Assembly: GCA_031308135.1 (NCBI GenBank)
Contig: JAHLJT010009436.1
Location: 159,383,302 to 159,447,301 of the forward strand
Direction of reading: 5' to 3'
From: Acheta domesticus
Taxonomy: Eukaryota; Arthropoda; Insecta; Orthoptera; Gryllidae
Length of the DNA: 64,000 nucleotides
Positions 47,365-57,965 of the stretch are shown here, one piece after another. Position 1 is the stretch's first letter; every line of letters begins with the position of its first letter. The notes under the pieces are model-generated. The model saw only the letters and a program-made list of their open reading frames with translations. It was not told the origin of the DNA and searched no databases. Both the position numbers and the translations under genes were made by a program.

Positions 47365-47395
47365 TACAGTGACTCACAGAACTATTCGGACACGA
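47365..47395 (+). mobile_element. Tc1-type terminal inverted repeat end
   Basis: TA followed by CAGTGACTCACAGAACTATT and CGGACACG is a textbook Tc1-family end. I find no partner close by in the right orientation except the end at 49193-49220, which fits the inner element better. Confidence 0.65.
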
Positions 47396-47699
47396 GAAAT
47401 TTAGAAGAATAACTATGGATTAGGAATATTAAAAGAAGAAAATCAATGTAATAATAGTTATTTACGATATGTGTCGTAAAGCATCTGATTACATTGCGAG
47501 ATTGAAAAATTGCCAAACGAGGCAGTTAGGCCGAGAGTGGTAACCAATTAAGGATTGTAATTAGATGATACGACACGAATATCGTAAGTTTTATCCACTT
47601 CTAAAAACGTGTTAGAATTGACGTGGAATTTCGTTCTACGCCTTCAGTTAGTATTCACAGTTGTCCCCCATATGTTCTCAACAAGAACAACAATGGAAA

Positions 47700-47995
47700 C
47701 ACATTCAATGCATACTTTTCGACACGAGTGAATATAGTTCTGATTTGGAAAATAGCAATAACAGCAAATGCTGCTTTAGAACATTGTTACCCAACAAATT
47801 ACGAAAAGAATATGAGCATGAGTATTTAATTTCTAAAGATTGGTGTGGAAAAAAAATCATTCCAAATCGGAAAAAGTTTTGTTTGCTTATTTGTCTGCCC
47901 AGTCTGAGAAGAAGAAACCAAGAAGTCTTTGGTCACACTACTCTATGTTAAAGAGTACAATATCACATATTGACAGCATTGATATTGAATGTAGA
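47700..47995 (+). pseudogene. Tyrosine-recombinase-like N-terminal domain, frameshifted
   Basis: One frame reads LLPNKLRKEYEHEYLISKDW (about 47778-47840); after a frameshift another reads KSEKVLFAYLSAQSEKKKPR and SLWSHYSMLKSTISHIDSID (to about 47985). A Leu-Pro-x-Lys-x-x-x-x-Tyr start, Asp-Trp-Cys, Leu-Ala-Tyr-like and Thr/Ser-Leu-Trp-x-x-Tyr-Ser-Met-Leu-x-Ser-Thr is the pattern of the core-binding domain of a widespread metazoan tyrosine-recombinase-like family related to Cryptons. The catalytic domain is missing: sequence identity changes at about 48000. Confidence 0.55.
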
Positions 47996-48055
47996 CGTAA
48001 GGCTTCCGTAGCTCGACTCTATCTTGGCTGTCCGAGCGACGGCCGCGTCTTTGGC

Positions 48056-48115
48056 TGAGAGGCCGACGTTTCGCCTGTCATGTCGCATGCTTCCTCAGGA
48101 CAGTGACACAGCGGG
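48056..48115 (-). ncRNA. Hammerhead-ribozyme-like core motif
   Basis: On the minus strand CTGAGGA (48098-48092) is followed after 19 bases by GAAAC (48072-48068), then GTCGGCC. CUGANGA and GAAAC are the two invariant hammerhead core boxes. Penelope-like retroelements are known to carry such motifs, often with the same GAAACGTCGG wording. Stem II pairing is weak here (CATG/CATG plus mismatches), and I could not identify the cleavage-site strand with confidence. Confidence 0.35.
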
Positions 48116-48440
48116 GTGCTGCGCGTCCGGTATTTATATACCGAACAGCCAAGAAAAACATTGATATCAGTCAGTTTACTCAGCTATTAGCGTTTTTAAG
48201 GGGGAAAGATAGGATACAAAACAAAGACGTCCGCGCTTGTGTGGTAATGAAGTACATTACTAGTTTAGGGCGATAAAGTACTTCGTTACGAAACTGATTT
48301 GTAATGGCATAATATTTCACCAAAGTGGATAAAGTATATTATACGATCACTTTCATAAGCAGTTATAATGTATTTTCAAATGTTTCTTTAAAATCACAAT
48401 AATCAACTGATAATTTTAAATTTGAATTTTTATGATGAAA
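48116..48440. other. Unassigned stretch
   Basis: No feature recognised; may belong to the element carrying the hammerhead-like motif. Confidence 0.35.
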
Positions 48441-49220
48441 AGTTAACTTACAAAACTAATCGGACTCTTAAATGGAAATGTAAAGAAATATGAATAGTAA
48501 ATAATATTTAAACAGAAAAACACGTAAACCATGACATGGTAAGTGAGTTCAATATCTTGTTATCCCCTTTCGCTGCAGCACTTCCTTAAGTATATTTGGC
48601 ATACTTTGTACTACGTTTTTGGGTATAAGAAGGATAAATTTATATAGCAGCCAAAGTTGGACAACCTGCGACTTGTACTAGGGATCATTATCTTGATAAA
48701 AATAAAATCTGTCAAGAATACCAAGATTTTTAGCACTTTGTTTTAAATTTTGTTTAAAAAATGTCAAGATAGTTGAACGTGTTCATCGTTTTGCTCTACA
48801 AACACAAGTTCACCTCCACATGCAGTTTAGTCTCCTCCATGCCACGAATTCATCCATCGGATCCACAGATGTTCATTTTCCATGTGTAAACGAAAATTAC
48901 TCTATTTCACCAATCTTCAACTTGATGTACCGTGAAATTATGTCATTCACTGTGCTTTCTTCATTAATCGCCTTTGCAAATTTTTCGGCATGATTAGCCC
49001 TTTGCGTGATAGTGAATTACCGGACGACGCTGCGCAAAGTGCTGTTCTTTCCTCTGCGACTTTCGCTCAAATGTTAAGGTTCCCACGAATCTTGTTCATC
49101 GACTGACAGGTTACCTTAATTGTGTAGCAAGGGTTGAAGGTTTCAACATCCTTTTTGGAGATCAAAAGATCCGTTTCCACGTTGCCCCAAGGGCTGTCCG
49201 AATAGTTATTTTTGAAGCGA
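48441..49220 (-). mobile_element. Internally deleted Tc1-like element with transposase remnant
   Basis: The left end AACTTACAAAACTAATCGGA and the right end CTGTCCGAATAGTTATTTTT are inverted Tc1-type termini. The minus strand encodes NLKQSAKNLGILDRFYFY then QDNDP (about 48713-48681), the second catalytic Asp region of Tc1 transposases, followed by VVQLWLLYKFI. The peptide AEKFAKAINEESTVND lies further upstream. The first catalytic Asp region and the GGGSVMVWG-like block are damaged or missing, and several frameshifts occur. The total length is about half that of an intact Tc1 element. Confidence 0.8.
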
Positions 49221-50400
49221 AATCTGTGCATCGGCGATTCACTTTTCTTTTAATCAAACAAATACATATTTTTGAAAGTATTTATAATGTTTACGTATAT
49301 AAGAACATTATATTCTCTCAGGTTAATTAGCCAATTAATTATTATGTGGTTTTCTGAAGAAAATTTAAGCAATTTTTGGTTAAATTAATAAATGTCCAAA
49401 TAGTTTGATGAGTACTGTAAATTACTGGCGGAAAATGTGTGGGAAGGCCCAGGAAGAAATGGTGAAAGGGCTCGGGCTTAGGCCCAAACCGGATCATGCA
49501 GCAGAAGACGATGAAGAAGAATACCAATCGTCCATATCTCATGCACTTCAGGCGCTGCATTAGTCGTGGCAAGGACTGGAGAGTCCGCGATGGAAGCAAT
49601 GCTTTTGTAATGGACGTTATCTTGAACTTCGAGACAAACGAGTCATTAGGAGACGTAATTACAAAAGAGCCGTGTGCATTTCTGGGACCTTTCATTGTTT
49701 TATAACACCATCGTTTGTCAGTCCTATTGGTCATTTTTTCATCAATCACTCCAGAATGATGTGACGTGCGTGGTCGAATTGCGTCATGATTTTTGTGGTG
49801 GTCCAGTGCAGAGTGATGAGGATTTGTCAGATAGGAAAGTACTTTCGTACATTATGCCGACTCCAAGTATTAGTTTCATTACTGCTTGCAGTCATATCGT
49901 GATGCTTTTTAAAAATAAGTTGAACGTGAATCACGATTTTTCTATTTTTCGATCCTTGTAATTTAGACCCTTTTATGTAAAAGCACATGGGCACAAGGTG
50001 TCTCGTTGCTGTTGTAACTTGACTACTCATTTGTTTCAGTATTGACCATATCGTTGTGGGATAGTAATTAACATGAATATTGCGTCAAATGATTTAAAAA
50101 CACCGTATTTAGTGTTTCTGCCAGAATACCGTCACACCTGCAACAGTATTCCCTATAGTCTAGGCCGTGTATTAGGCCGCACTAGATTCGCAATATGGCA
50201 GCTAAAAGGATTTCCTGTCGGAATAGCCAACTTATGAAACAATCATTCCGATCAACTCTCTCGCTTTGTTTCCTTTGTTGTCATTCACTTCTCGCGCGTT
50301 TGAAGAGTTCACAGTACAATAACGTTTGTCTCGTTTTTCGTTAAAATTAAACAAGATTTTCATCTAGAAACGAATATTAACTCGGTGAACAATTAAACTA
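49221..50400. other. Unassigned stretch
   Basis: A 135-codon minus-strand frame (49342-49749) and overlapping plus-strand frames exist. None shows a recognisable motif. Confidence 0.4.
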
Positions 50401-51879
50401 AATAAGAGTTATCATTATCGGCAAGTGAAAGCATGAGTGATGTTAAAGTGCGCCAAGAGCAAATGAAAAACATACATTTAAAAGTTATCTGTGGTCTTGT
50501 CCTAAAAGTTATCTGCTGACTTGTGTTATCGAGATGGTAGTGTTATCAATTTGTTAATGATTTATCTGTCAGTTAAAATTGATGTTGAATAAATAAATAC
50601 CACAATTATTTAAGATTATGAATTTACATATACATGGTAATTTTTGTGACCTAATTAATTGTTTCTAACAGTCCAATGATATTGCATCCATTTTATTTAG
50701 CTGCTTAATTAAATTATCTTTCAAAAGTTAGTGATGCTTTAAAAACTAATAAATGCATAATTAATATTAGTTGTCTTCAGTTAAATTGCCTGTTCTAATC
50801 AGTGACAGACTTATACCTACTTCTTCTCAAGTAAAACGAGGTGTGGTACATGTTAAAGGGATAGTTATGGTTATAAATATAACTTTTGATTTTTTTAAAG
50901 TTATTTATTGAAACAGGAATGTAGTATACTGACAATATAAATGGCAGAGTAAATAGTGTATAAAGTTGCACAATGATATTGCACTCTTGTATTATCAGTT
51001 ATTGTGACTACAATACCATAAACTACTCCCTGATTATGCAGTCATTTCACAGTAAAACCTCTCATTAACTTCTAAATAATTTAACTGCTAAATAATTCAA
51101 ATCTGGATGATCGTATTATACTCTAGTTTCCAGTGTACTTCCAGTTTTTCCAAATGCTCTACATACTCCAGTTTTACAATTCATGCCAAATTATTCCCAA
51201 ATGGCATCTAAGTAGTAAAAGATTAATATATTTATTACCCACACTTACACTCTTGTAGTGCTGATGGGGAATGTGAAAAAGCTTGAGGTAGACAATGGTT
51301 ATTTTCACTATTAAAATTAATTTATTATGTCAAAGAAAAATTTCGAAATGCATGTGGGATATGAGGGAGAGAAATGTGGTGCCACTTGCCCAAAAACCAA
51401 GTTACAAGTAATGTTGAAAATGTTACCAACAAACTGCCACAAAAAACTGGAATAATATTAATGTTCCAGAAAAAATATAAGAAATTGCCATTCATAAATT
51501 TAGCCATTATTCATTAAAAAACTACAATATTTGCTGTGCTGGACTTTGTTTAGGTTCTTAATATAATTCTTTAGGAAGTACTCTCTTTTAAAAAATTATT
51601 GTTTCACTCTCATTCACAAGGGCATAACTGTCTTCCTTAACACAAATAAAACCAATGTTTTTAACTATACGCTTCAAAGGAAGTTTGAGAGTCTTGAAAA
51701 TTGAATGTATCACACCCACAGGTTTCTTATAGAAATACCAAGACCTACATAATATATAATTCATGTTACTTCACTTAAAATACTACAAAATACGGCGATC
51801 ATTGCATAGATGAATAAAATTCTATTATAACAAAGTAATTGAAAACTTCAAATGATTCTGCACCCAAATTACAATGTAT

Positions 51880-51885
51880 TTTATT
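51880..51885 (-). promoter_or_regulatory. Polyadenylation signal AATAAA
   Basis: AATAAA on the minus strand begins about 15 bases after the exon 2 stop codon, supporting a real 3' end for the candidate gene, though the hexamer is common in AT-rich DNA. Confidence 0.5.
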
Positions 51886-51899
51886 GGAAATTCCATCCT

Positions 51900-52381
51900 T
51901 CATAAAATTGTCAAAGATTGAAGCTGATGAGTCCTTCTAGGGATCTTTTTAGGTGTGGTCAGAGCTTCTTGCTTTTTATGTCTGTCGATAATTCTTTCAA
52001 TGAACTTCACACCCACCTGTTGTTGAAAAAAGAAAATTGGATTATTACTATTAATGCATAACTAATATAATTAATAGTTATCATACACAGAATGAATACA
52101 CCAATAACTATTTTAATTATGAAAATTATACCTGTCAGTTTTGTAAGATATTATTTTAGGAAAAAAATAATAATCTTACCTGTAATAATATTTTCCAGTT
52201 GTGATATCAGATTAGTGTGATTGACAATACTTGTTCCTCTGAGTAACAGTACCTCTTCTTCCACTGTTTTCTTCCACAATCCACAAAATAAATTTACATT
52301 CCCGTTTGAAGAGAACTTTGAATTCACTTTAACCTTTAGACAAAATACTAAGACAAAAACCCAGATGTAGTTGGCTTCCAT
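51900..52381 (-). CDS. Candidate two-exon gene for a small protein with a signal-peptide-like start
   Basis: Exon 1 runs 52381-52180. It starts at ATG with an in-frame TGA three codons upstream and encodes MEANYIWVFVLVFCLKVKVN, a signal-peptide-like start, then LWKKTVEEEVLLLRG and ISQLENIIT. It ends ACAG|GTAAGA, an excellent donor. Exon 2 runs 52016-51900, preceded by TTTTCTTTTTTCAACAACAG, an excellent acceptor, and encodes VGVKFIERIIDRHKKQEA and PKKIPRRTHQLQSL then TGA. AATAAA lies at 51885-51880. The intron would be 163 bp. The problem: exon 1 ends in phase 1 while exon 2 is open only in phase 0, so the simple join shifts frame. A missed exon, another donor (for example GAG|GTACTG within exon 1), a sequence error or a pseudogene are all possible. 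I do not recognise the protein. Confidence 0.5.
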
Positions 52382-52599
52382 TATTTTTCATTGATTAATA
52401 ATTTGGGTTTAGAAAAATTAATAATAAATATAATAAAATTAATTTTACACAACAAAAATATCGAAAAAACTAACCTTTACTACTAACAACTATCTCGACT
52501 AACTCCACTATATTAGTGATGAAAAACAATTGAAAAATAATAAATTAAAATAAAAAACGCGTAGAACTGAATTAATAACATCTGACGAAATCACTAGCT

Positions 52600-53035
52600 G
52601 CAGTTTTATGAAAAAATAGCATCCGCAATATGCAATCGCTAGCAACAATAGACAAACTAGCAGAGCACAATCCACATGAATGGCTTGAATGTTGGCGGAA
52701 TCTACGGAAGTAGTTATTTTTTCATTGCAAAACTTAAATTTAAAAAATGTCCCTACCCGTAATCGTAGTATATATGGGATAATTGGTGTGGAGGTTGGCA
52801 CCGGCATGTACCAACACAAAACGAAACGAAAGTACCCTAAATCGAGTATGAATTCATGTTCTCATCCGACAGTGGCAGTTTTCAAAGTTGTCACGTTAGC
52901 TGGTCTTTTTAGCTGGCCACAACTATACATCTACGGTGTTCCAAGGAAAAGGGAGTAGATATGTAGATATGTATAATTTCCGCAAGAGATTTATGCCACC
53001 TGTGTGTGTGCTAGATTGTGTTGTGCTTGCGTTAG
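52600..53035. other. Unassigned stretch upstream of the candidate gene
   Basis: No clear promoter element or exon. An AAAG|GTTAGT donor-like word on the minus strand lies just below, at about 52475. Confidence 0.35.
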
Positions 53036-53420
53036 AAGTTGGATACGGCGAGTCTCGTTCATTGCTTCCATCCGGTTCACCAATTTCCGTCGCTGGAGAG
53101 GCACAGCCACCCCAGCGAGGAGGATGCGGCGGCGGCGGCGACGACGGCGGCGGCGACGGCGACGCGGGTCAACGGACTGGGAGTGGACGCGCGGCCAGGG
53201 CTCCGTCGTCGCCGCCACTCCGCACGGCGGCGGGCGGGCGGCCGGGCCGCTGCGCTCTGTTCAGAGGCGCTCTGCGCGCCGCTCATTTCGCGGTAATGGG
53301 CCTGCTTGACGCGCGTCGTCCCGCGTATTGAACGCTTATCGCGCGGAGCTTTCTCGTTCCCTGCGCACTTTACGTCTCGGTGCTTTCACTTAAGTTCCGA
53401 TTAGATAGGTTGGATGCTGT
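53036..53420. other. CpG island with (GGCGGC)/(GGCGAC) run
   Basis: CpG-dense, with a GGCGGCGGCGGCGACGAC-type run at about 53128-53165. It lies 650 bp upstream of the minus-strand candidate gene and could be its promoter. Open frames inside are Arg/Ala-rich and compositional. Confidence 0.5.
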
Positions 53421-54380
53421 GCGGTGGTGATCACCTTCATTGCAGTGCATCTTCGGAGAAGAAATATTACTGCTAGTAATTGCTTAAATTGTGTGTAATG
53501 GTTAATGCGCCTGCGTACAAGAGTATATAAAGCAATGCGTAAGAGAAGCAATGGATATTTTTTCTTACATGTACGCGAGAGAAATATCGCTTCTCTACGT
53601 TATCTGAATTGGGGTTGCGTCCGGAGCGGACGCTATGAAGGGTTATCATTAAAGACCGGATGCCCGTGTAATTGCATCTTTGTTTGCTAACTTAAAACTG
53701 GATGAAACCTTGACAGAAATTCCGATCATGAAACGGGCGTTATTTTCGTACAAGTTTTATTTTTCACGAAATTGCACGTTGTGGGGGTTACTGCATGATA
53801 TTGCACATATTAGGTAATGCTGCCAGAAAATTGCACATTTCGGGATTTTACTGGACGAATTTGCACGATTCATATTTATTGTATAAAACATAATTTTTAT
53901 ATTATCAACTTGTTTTAATTTATCTTTTTAAATGTTTAATTTAAGAAAAAAAGTTTTAGTGACATCCCGATACAATATTTGAATATGTCCTCTAGAGTGC
54001 GTGTGTTCCGATGTGCGATTCCGTCACTCACGGCGAGACCACTTCCCGTGCACCAATCGAGACAAATGAGCTGTCATTCGTTGCTTCTCGATCTCCTGAT
54101 TGGTAACTGATAATTTGTTTTCGGATCCGGCCGGAAGATTCAAAGAAATTTCCAAAAAAAGTATTTTTGCGTGTTTTTGCGTGAATACGGAGAAAACCAA
54201 AACTTTGAGTAATGTTAGAGAATAAATAAACGTTGTTATGTTGAACTTCTCATTTTTACGTTCCTAAGTGTACAAATTGCGATACCAATACAACTACGGA
54301 TTTTCAAATAAATGTGGCCCACAACTTATTCATTTTGAACTTAACTAATACTATATTCACATAAACATAGAAAACAGTTG
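53421..54380. other. Unassigned stretch, probably part of a mobile element
   Basis: The words ATTGCACGTTG, ATTGCACATATT and ATTGCACATTTC recur at about 53771-53845. The segment leads into the degenerate frame at 54390, so both may belong to one element. Confidence 0.4.
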
Positions 54381-54389
54381 TATTTTAAT

Positions 54390-54629
54390 ATTTATTTAGA
54401 TTCGGAAACAAAACGATTAATAGAGCAAATGCAGAAGTAGACCATAGACACAAATTAGAGTGGGTTTGAGGAGTTTCAATTTCTTCAAAAACTATGGGAG
54501 AAAAATTTGGAAGTTTTAAACAAATCTGGGAAAGCATCATGTGTAGTTGCGGATGATTTTGCGGCAGAATTTTCGGAACTAATTGAGAATGATCTTATAT
54601 TAGGATTAGATAATAATTTAGACGTATGA
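54390..54629 (+). pseudogene. Degenerate coding trace of unknown family
   Basis: One frame reads NKTINRANAEVDHRHKLEWV up to a TGA at about 54468. A shifted frame continues FEEFQFLQKLWEKNLEVLNK and DDFAAEFSELIENDLILGL to a stop at 54629. The balanced residue use and the continuity across one frameshift suggest former coding sequence, perhaps the end of a transposase. I cannot name the family. Confidence 0.4.
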
Positions 54630-55230
54630 GAATGTGACCTCAAAAGGGCAAAAGTACTCGGACTGTAATGTTTCTTTATTAAGCCCAAGACATGTAGAGT
54701 TCAGGCGGGGGTGGCGTAATGGCCTCATAAATTTCCCTGTGTTCTATAAAAGGATCCTCTAGCGTTGATAATGAGAAAGACAGCCCAAAGACACTGTTGT
54801 GTCGACTTCATACTCCTCTGCAGCTCTATTTTTTATTAGACTTATTTTCATACTTCATCGGACTTGGTCTCCGTACTTGAAACCTCGCTCACCATCACGT
54901 TCTTCCAGGGAACTTCACTTCCCTGCGAACTCATTATATTTGCATCCTATACTGGAAGCATTGGAATTGCGTGTACAGACTGCTGGTAGGACAACTCAGC
55001 TGCAGCGAAAGGCATTACATATGTTGCATTAAGATCCCCGAATAGCAAACAACGCATGTTAATTGTAGAGCTTTCGTCGGAATCGCTTCGCTTCATTTGT
55101 GGATTTCGGCGCATTGCAGGATGAATACTGCGAGGGAGGGGATGAGGTCCACCTGTACCTCCGTGCCATGACAACTTAACCCTTTCCCATACTTGTCAGG
55201 ATTTTTTCTTTGTACCAGAATTCTCTATTT
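54630..55230. other. Unassigned stretch
   Basis: No feature recognised. Confidence 0.4.
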
Positions 55231-55231
55231 T

Positions 55232-55314
55232 TACGAATTTATACACATTTGTACGAATTTATACACATTTGTACGAATTTATACACATTTATACGAATTT
55301 ATACACATTTGTAC
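55232..55314. repeat. 20-bp tandem repeat, four copies
   Basis: TACGAATTTATACACATTTG repeated four times, with one G-to-A change in the third copy. Confidence 0.97.
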
Positions 55315-55389
55315 AATTATTTTCCAGAAGTATCTTGTCTGTTTCCAAAATGATCAAACTTTGTGTTGGCCTTTTCGTTAATATGCCCC

Positions 55390-56040
55390 TGCCCCAAGTA
55401 ACCTCTTCCTCCCCCACGCCTCCCATTCAACCGTCCGTGCCTGCGGAGGGGAGTCCTCTCGGGCAGGCGACGACCTCTCGGCTAATCACCCTCCAGCTCC
55501 ACCGCCCACTCCCACTCCCCCTGCGTCGCGCCTTGCACTCGGCGGCCGTCGACGCGACGCATCCTAAAAATAGCCTCTTCGTATGCACAACTCGTAAATC
55601 TGCGTGATTAGCCCCTCTCTCACTCTCCCAAGAACGAGAAGATTCTTCTGCAGCGGGATTGAAATGTAAATTGTCTTCTGATTTACGGTCCTCCCCGCTC
55701 GCGGTGTGCGCGGTGCCCCGAGGTCGTGCTATAAAGAAGAATGCAGATTGTTCCCTCCGCCGGGCCCCGCGCTTGTGTGTGTGTGCGTGCGTGCGTGCGT
55801 CTGCTTGCGTCCGTGGCTTTGCGTGTGTGTGTGATGTGTCTGAATGTGTACGTGGACGGGCTGGTTGGGTAATGGGTCGTTTTCCCCTTTATGATGATGA
55901 ACTGGGAGGAACGCGTAAAAAGCGAAGGAGCGAGCGCCGGCCTCTTAAGTGGGAATTTTCTTCCGGCTATGCCCGATCGGCGGCCTCGACGGTCCCAGCC
56001 TGCCTGCTTGTGCGCCAGTCACCCCCGCCGTAAGGCTCTC
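55390..56040. other. CpG-rich block with a TG/CG run
   Basis: C-rich at 55400-55560 and CpG-dense at 55690-56030, with a GTGTGTGTGCGTGCGTGCGT run at about 55775-55800. No exon recognised. Confidence 0.45.
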
Positions 56041-56344
56041 CAAGAACGTAATACAATCAAGTGGGTGCACAAAGTGGGTATCAAGTGTTTAAAAATAGTT
56101 TTAGGTAACAAGTTGATTTCGCAGAACTTCGATCCCCTTCACGTTAACGTCCAGTGGAAGTTAGCAAAGCCATTTGTTTAATCCGATAATAATGCCAAAA
56201 TAAAAAAAATATTCGCAGAATTTGCTGCATTTTATTTCTAAACGATTAGGGAAGAAATCATAGTGATATTGTTAGATTGATAGGATCAAACGAGTATACA
56301 GGTTGCCTTGCTTTGTTTATAAATAATTACTATACTACTTTTCA

Positions 56345-56345
<1 letters not shown>
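56041..56345. other. Unassigned stretch
   Basis: Short, AT-rich, with no recognised feature. Confidence 0.35.
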
Positions 56346-56379
<34 letters not shown>

Positions 56380-56402
56380 CTAATTATATATATATATATA
56401 TC
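56346..56402. repeat. (TA)n microsatellite
   Basis: Two TA tracts separated by a short ACTAATTA interruption. Confidence 0.95.
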
Positions 56403-56524
56403 TTTCAAATTATTATTACCCCAATAATTATGTTAGTATGACATACACATGAATTGAAAAAATACGTGCGTCTATGGAATGAATAACCGTAAAATTGTGG
56501 ATGAAACGCTTGCACTGACTTTCA

Positions 56525-57245
56525 GAACGCGCTTCACGGGCGACCGACGCGACGCGATGCGACGCCTCGGCTCGCCGGGAGGCTCCTCCCGGATTTGGTC
56601 GATACGTTGTCGGCACTCGTATTCAAAAACATTTCGTAGGAAGTGAAGTCTTCGGCAATTATGAAAATATCTTGAACGGAAATTTCATCGATAGAATGTA
56701 TTTTCTGAGATGTCTTCAAGTAACAACACTGGAGGGGCACATGGTGTGGATGCAATCCTAGACTAATAACCGAGAGAAGAGAACGATGATGAGAGAACGA
56801 ATTCGGAAAGGGCTGAAAAAATCACGAGCGAAATCTCTTATGTACGAAGAAATGTACATTGGTTCCGAAATGGACAACGCGTGTGAGAAATACCGTAATT
56901 TCTTTGAAGACGGAGTGATCACCTTCTTCTGGCATTTGAAGTCGGAAAATGCATAGGAAGCCGGAAAACTAACGTGAAGGCTGAGAGGCTCCGGGGACAT
57001 GGCTGGCAGATAGTTGGACTGTGGTGTTCCTGAAGGCCTGCACCCGGGCGAGCGGGGAAAGGAGCGCGGTTGCGGGCGCCCGTGGCCCCAATGAGGCGCG
57101 CAGGATGTTTTTGGGCACCCATCCTTAATCACCCGCCCCTGATGACCGCCCCCCCCCCCGAGCAGATTCAGTCCAAGGGCCGTCCTTACCATCCTGCCGA
57201 CCCTTCCTGCCGCGGCGCGCCGTGGGACCAGGAAAAGATTTTGTT
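56525..57245. other. Two CpG-rich patches with GCGAC pentamers
   Basis: GACGCGACGCGATGCGACGC at about 56549-56568 opens the first patch; a second, with a 10-base C run near 57150, covers 57000-57240. The 180-codon minus-strand frame (56758-57300) has no recognisable domain. Confidence 0.4.
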
Positions 57246-57599
57246 TGTTGTCTTTTGGTGCGTCATTTCTACTTACATCCCTGTCAAATGGATGAAGCAT
57301 GCAACTTTCCGTGTGACTTAGAAAAGGAAAATGGGTGATTTAACAACGCATACCAAAGGTTTTTTAGTCGTAGACTCGGGAAATACAGAGTATGAATTGC
57401 AATTTAAGCCATAATTATTTCGAAAGATATACAAATGTTCGTTGTAAAAACTAATCCTGAATAATATCTTTAGTTGTCACGAACAATGTTTCGGTAAAAC
57501 TGAAGAATTTTACGTTTTCTGGCACTTTTTTTCCAAAAAATAGTTTGGTTCCTCAGTTATTGCACTCAAGTTAATCCTGAACTTGGTTGATTGGTTCAT
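57246..57599. other. Unassigned stretch
   Basis: No feature recognised. Confidence 0.35.
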
Positions 57600-57965
57600 G
57601 ATTCCAGGCGTGTCAACGGCTAAACCCTTAAAGTAAAGTCACAAGTGTGGTCATGCGTTTTCCTCGTGAGGTGGCAGTAATCCTTCCGCCGTGTAAGGTA
57701 CTGTAGTGCCTATAAGAGTAAGTTTGTCTATGTGAGGAGAGAGGATAGGACAAGGAAGAGAAAGGAAAGATCGCGCCCGGACCTTGGCCCGTTTGTCAGG
57801 GTATGCTCCGGCATTTGCCCAATGTTCAATGAGCTAATGTTGATGGAAGAGGGTCCAGCGACACTTGCGACTACCCTGACTGCCGGTTTCATTGTATCCG
57901 CTTCCCTAGGTTGCGAAAAACTGAGGAATTAAACGGTTGTGGCAAGTTTCTTTTAAAAGGGTAGT
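57600..57965 (-). mobile_element. SINE-like dispersed repeat (family R1), copy 3
   Basis: Shares CAAGGAAGAGAAAGGAAAGA, TCGCGCCCGGACCTTGGCCC, GTTTGTCAGGGTATGCTCCG and GGCATTTGCCCAATGTT with copies 1 and 2, in the orientation of copy 1. The tRNA-like head is too worn to see. Confidence 0.65.

Larger units (their letters stand above)
50400..52600. other. CpG-depleted, AT-rich block enclosing the candidate gene
   Basis: By my count only about 16 CpG dinucleotides occur in 2.2 kb, with a very sparse interval from about 50540 to 51650. In insects with germline gene-body methylation, transcribed regions lose CpG, so this block may mark a transcription unit. Outside the candidate exons I see no coding sequence; the part below 51880 could be a long 3' untranslated region. 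Confidence 0.5.

Noticed and set aside
56758..57300. 180-codon minus-strand frame
   Set aside because: Runs through a CpG-rich patch with a poly-C run; no domain or signal identified.
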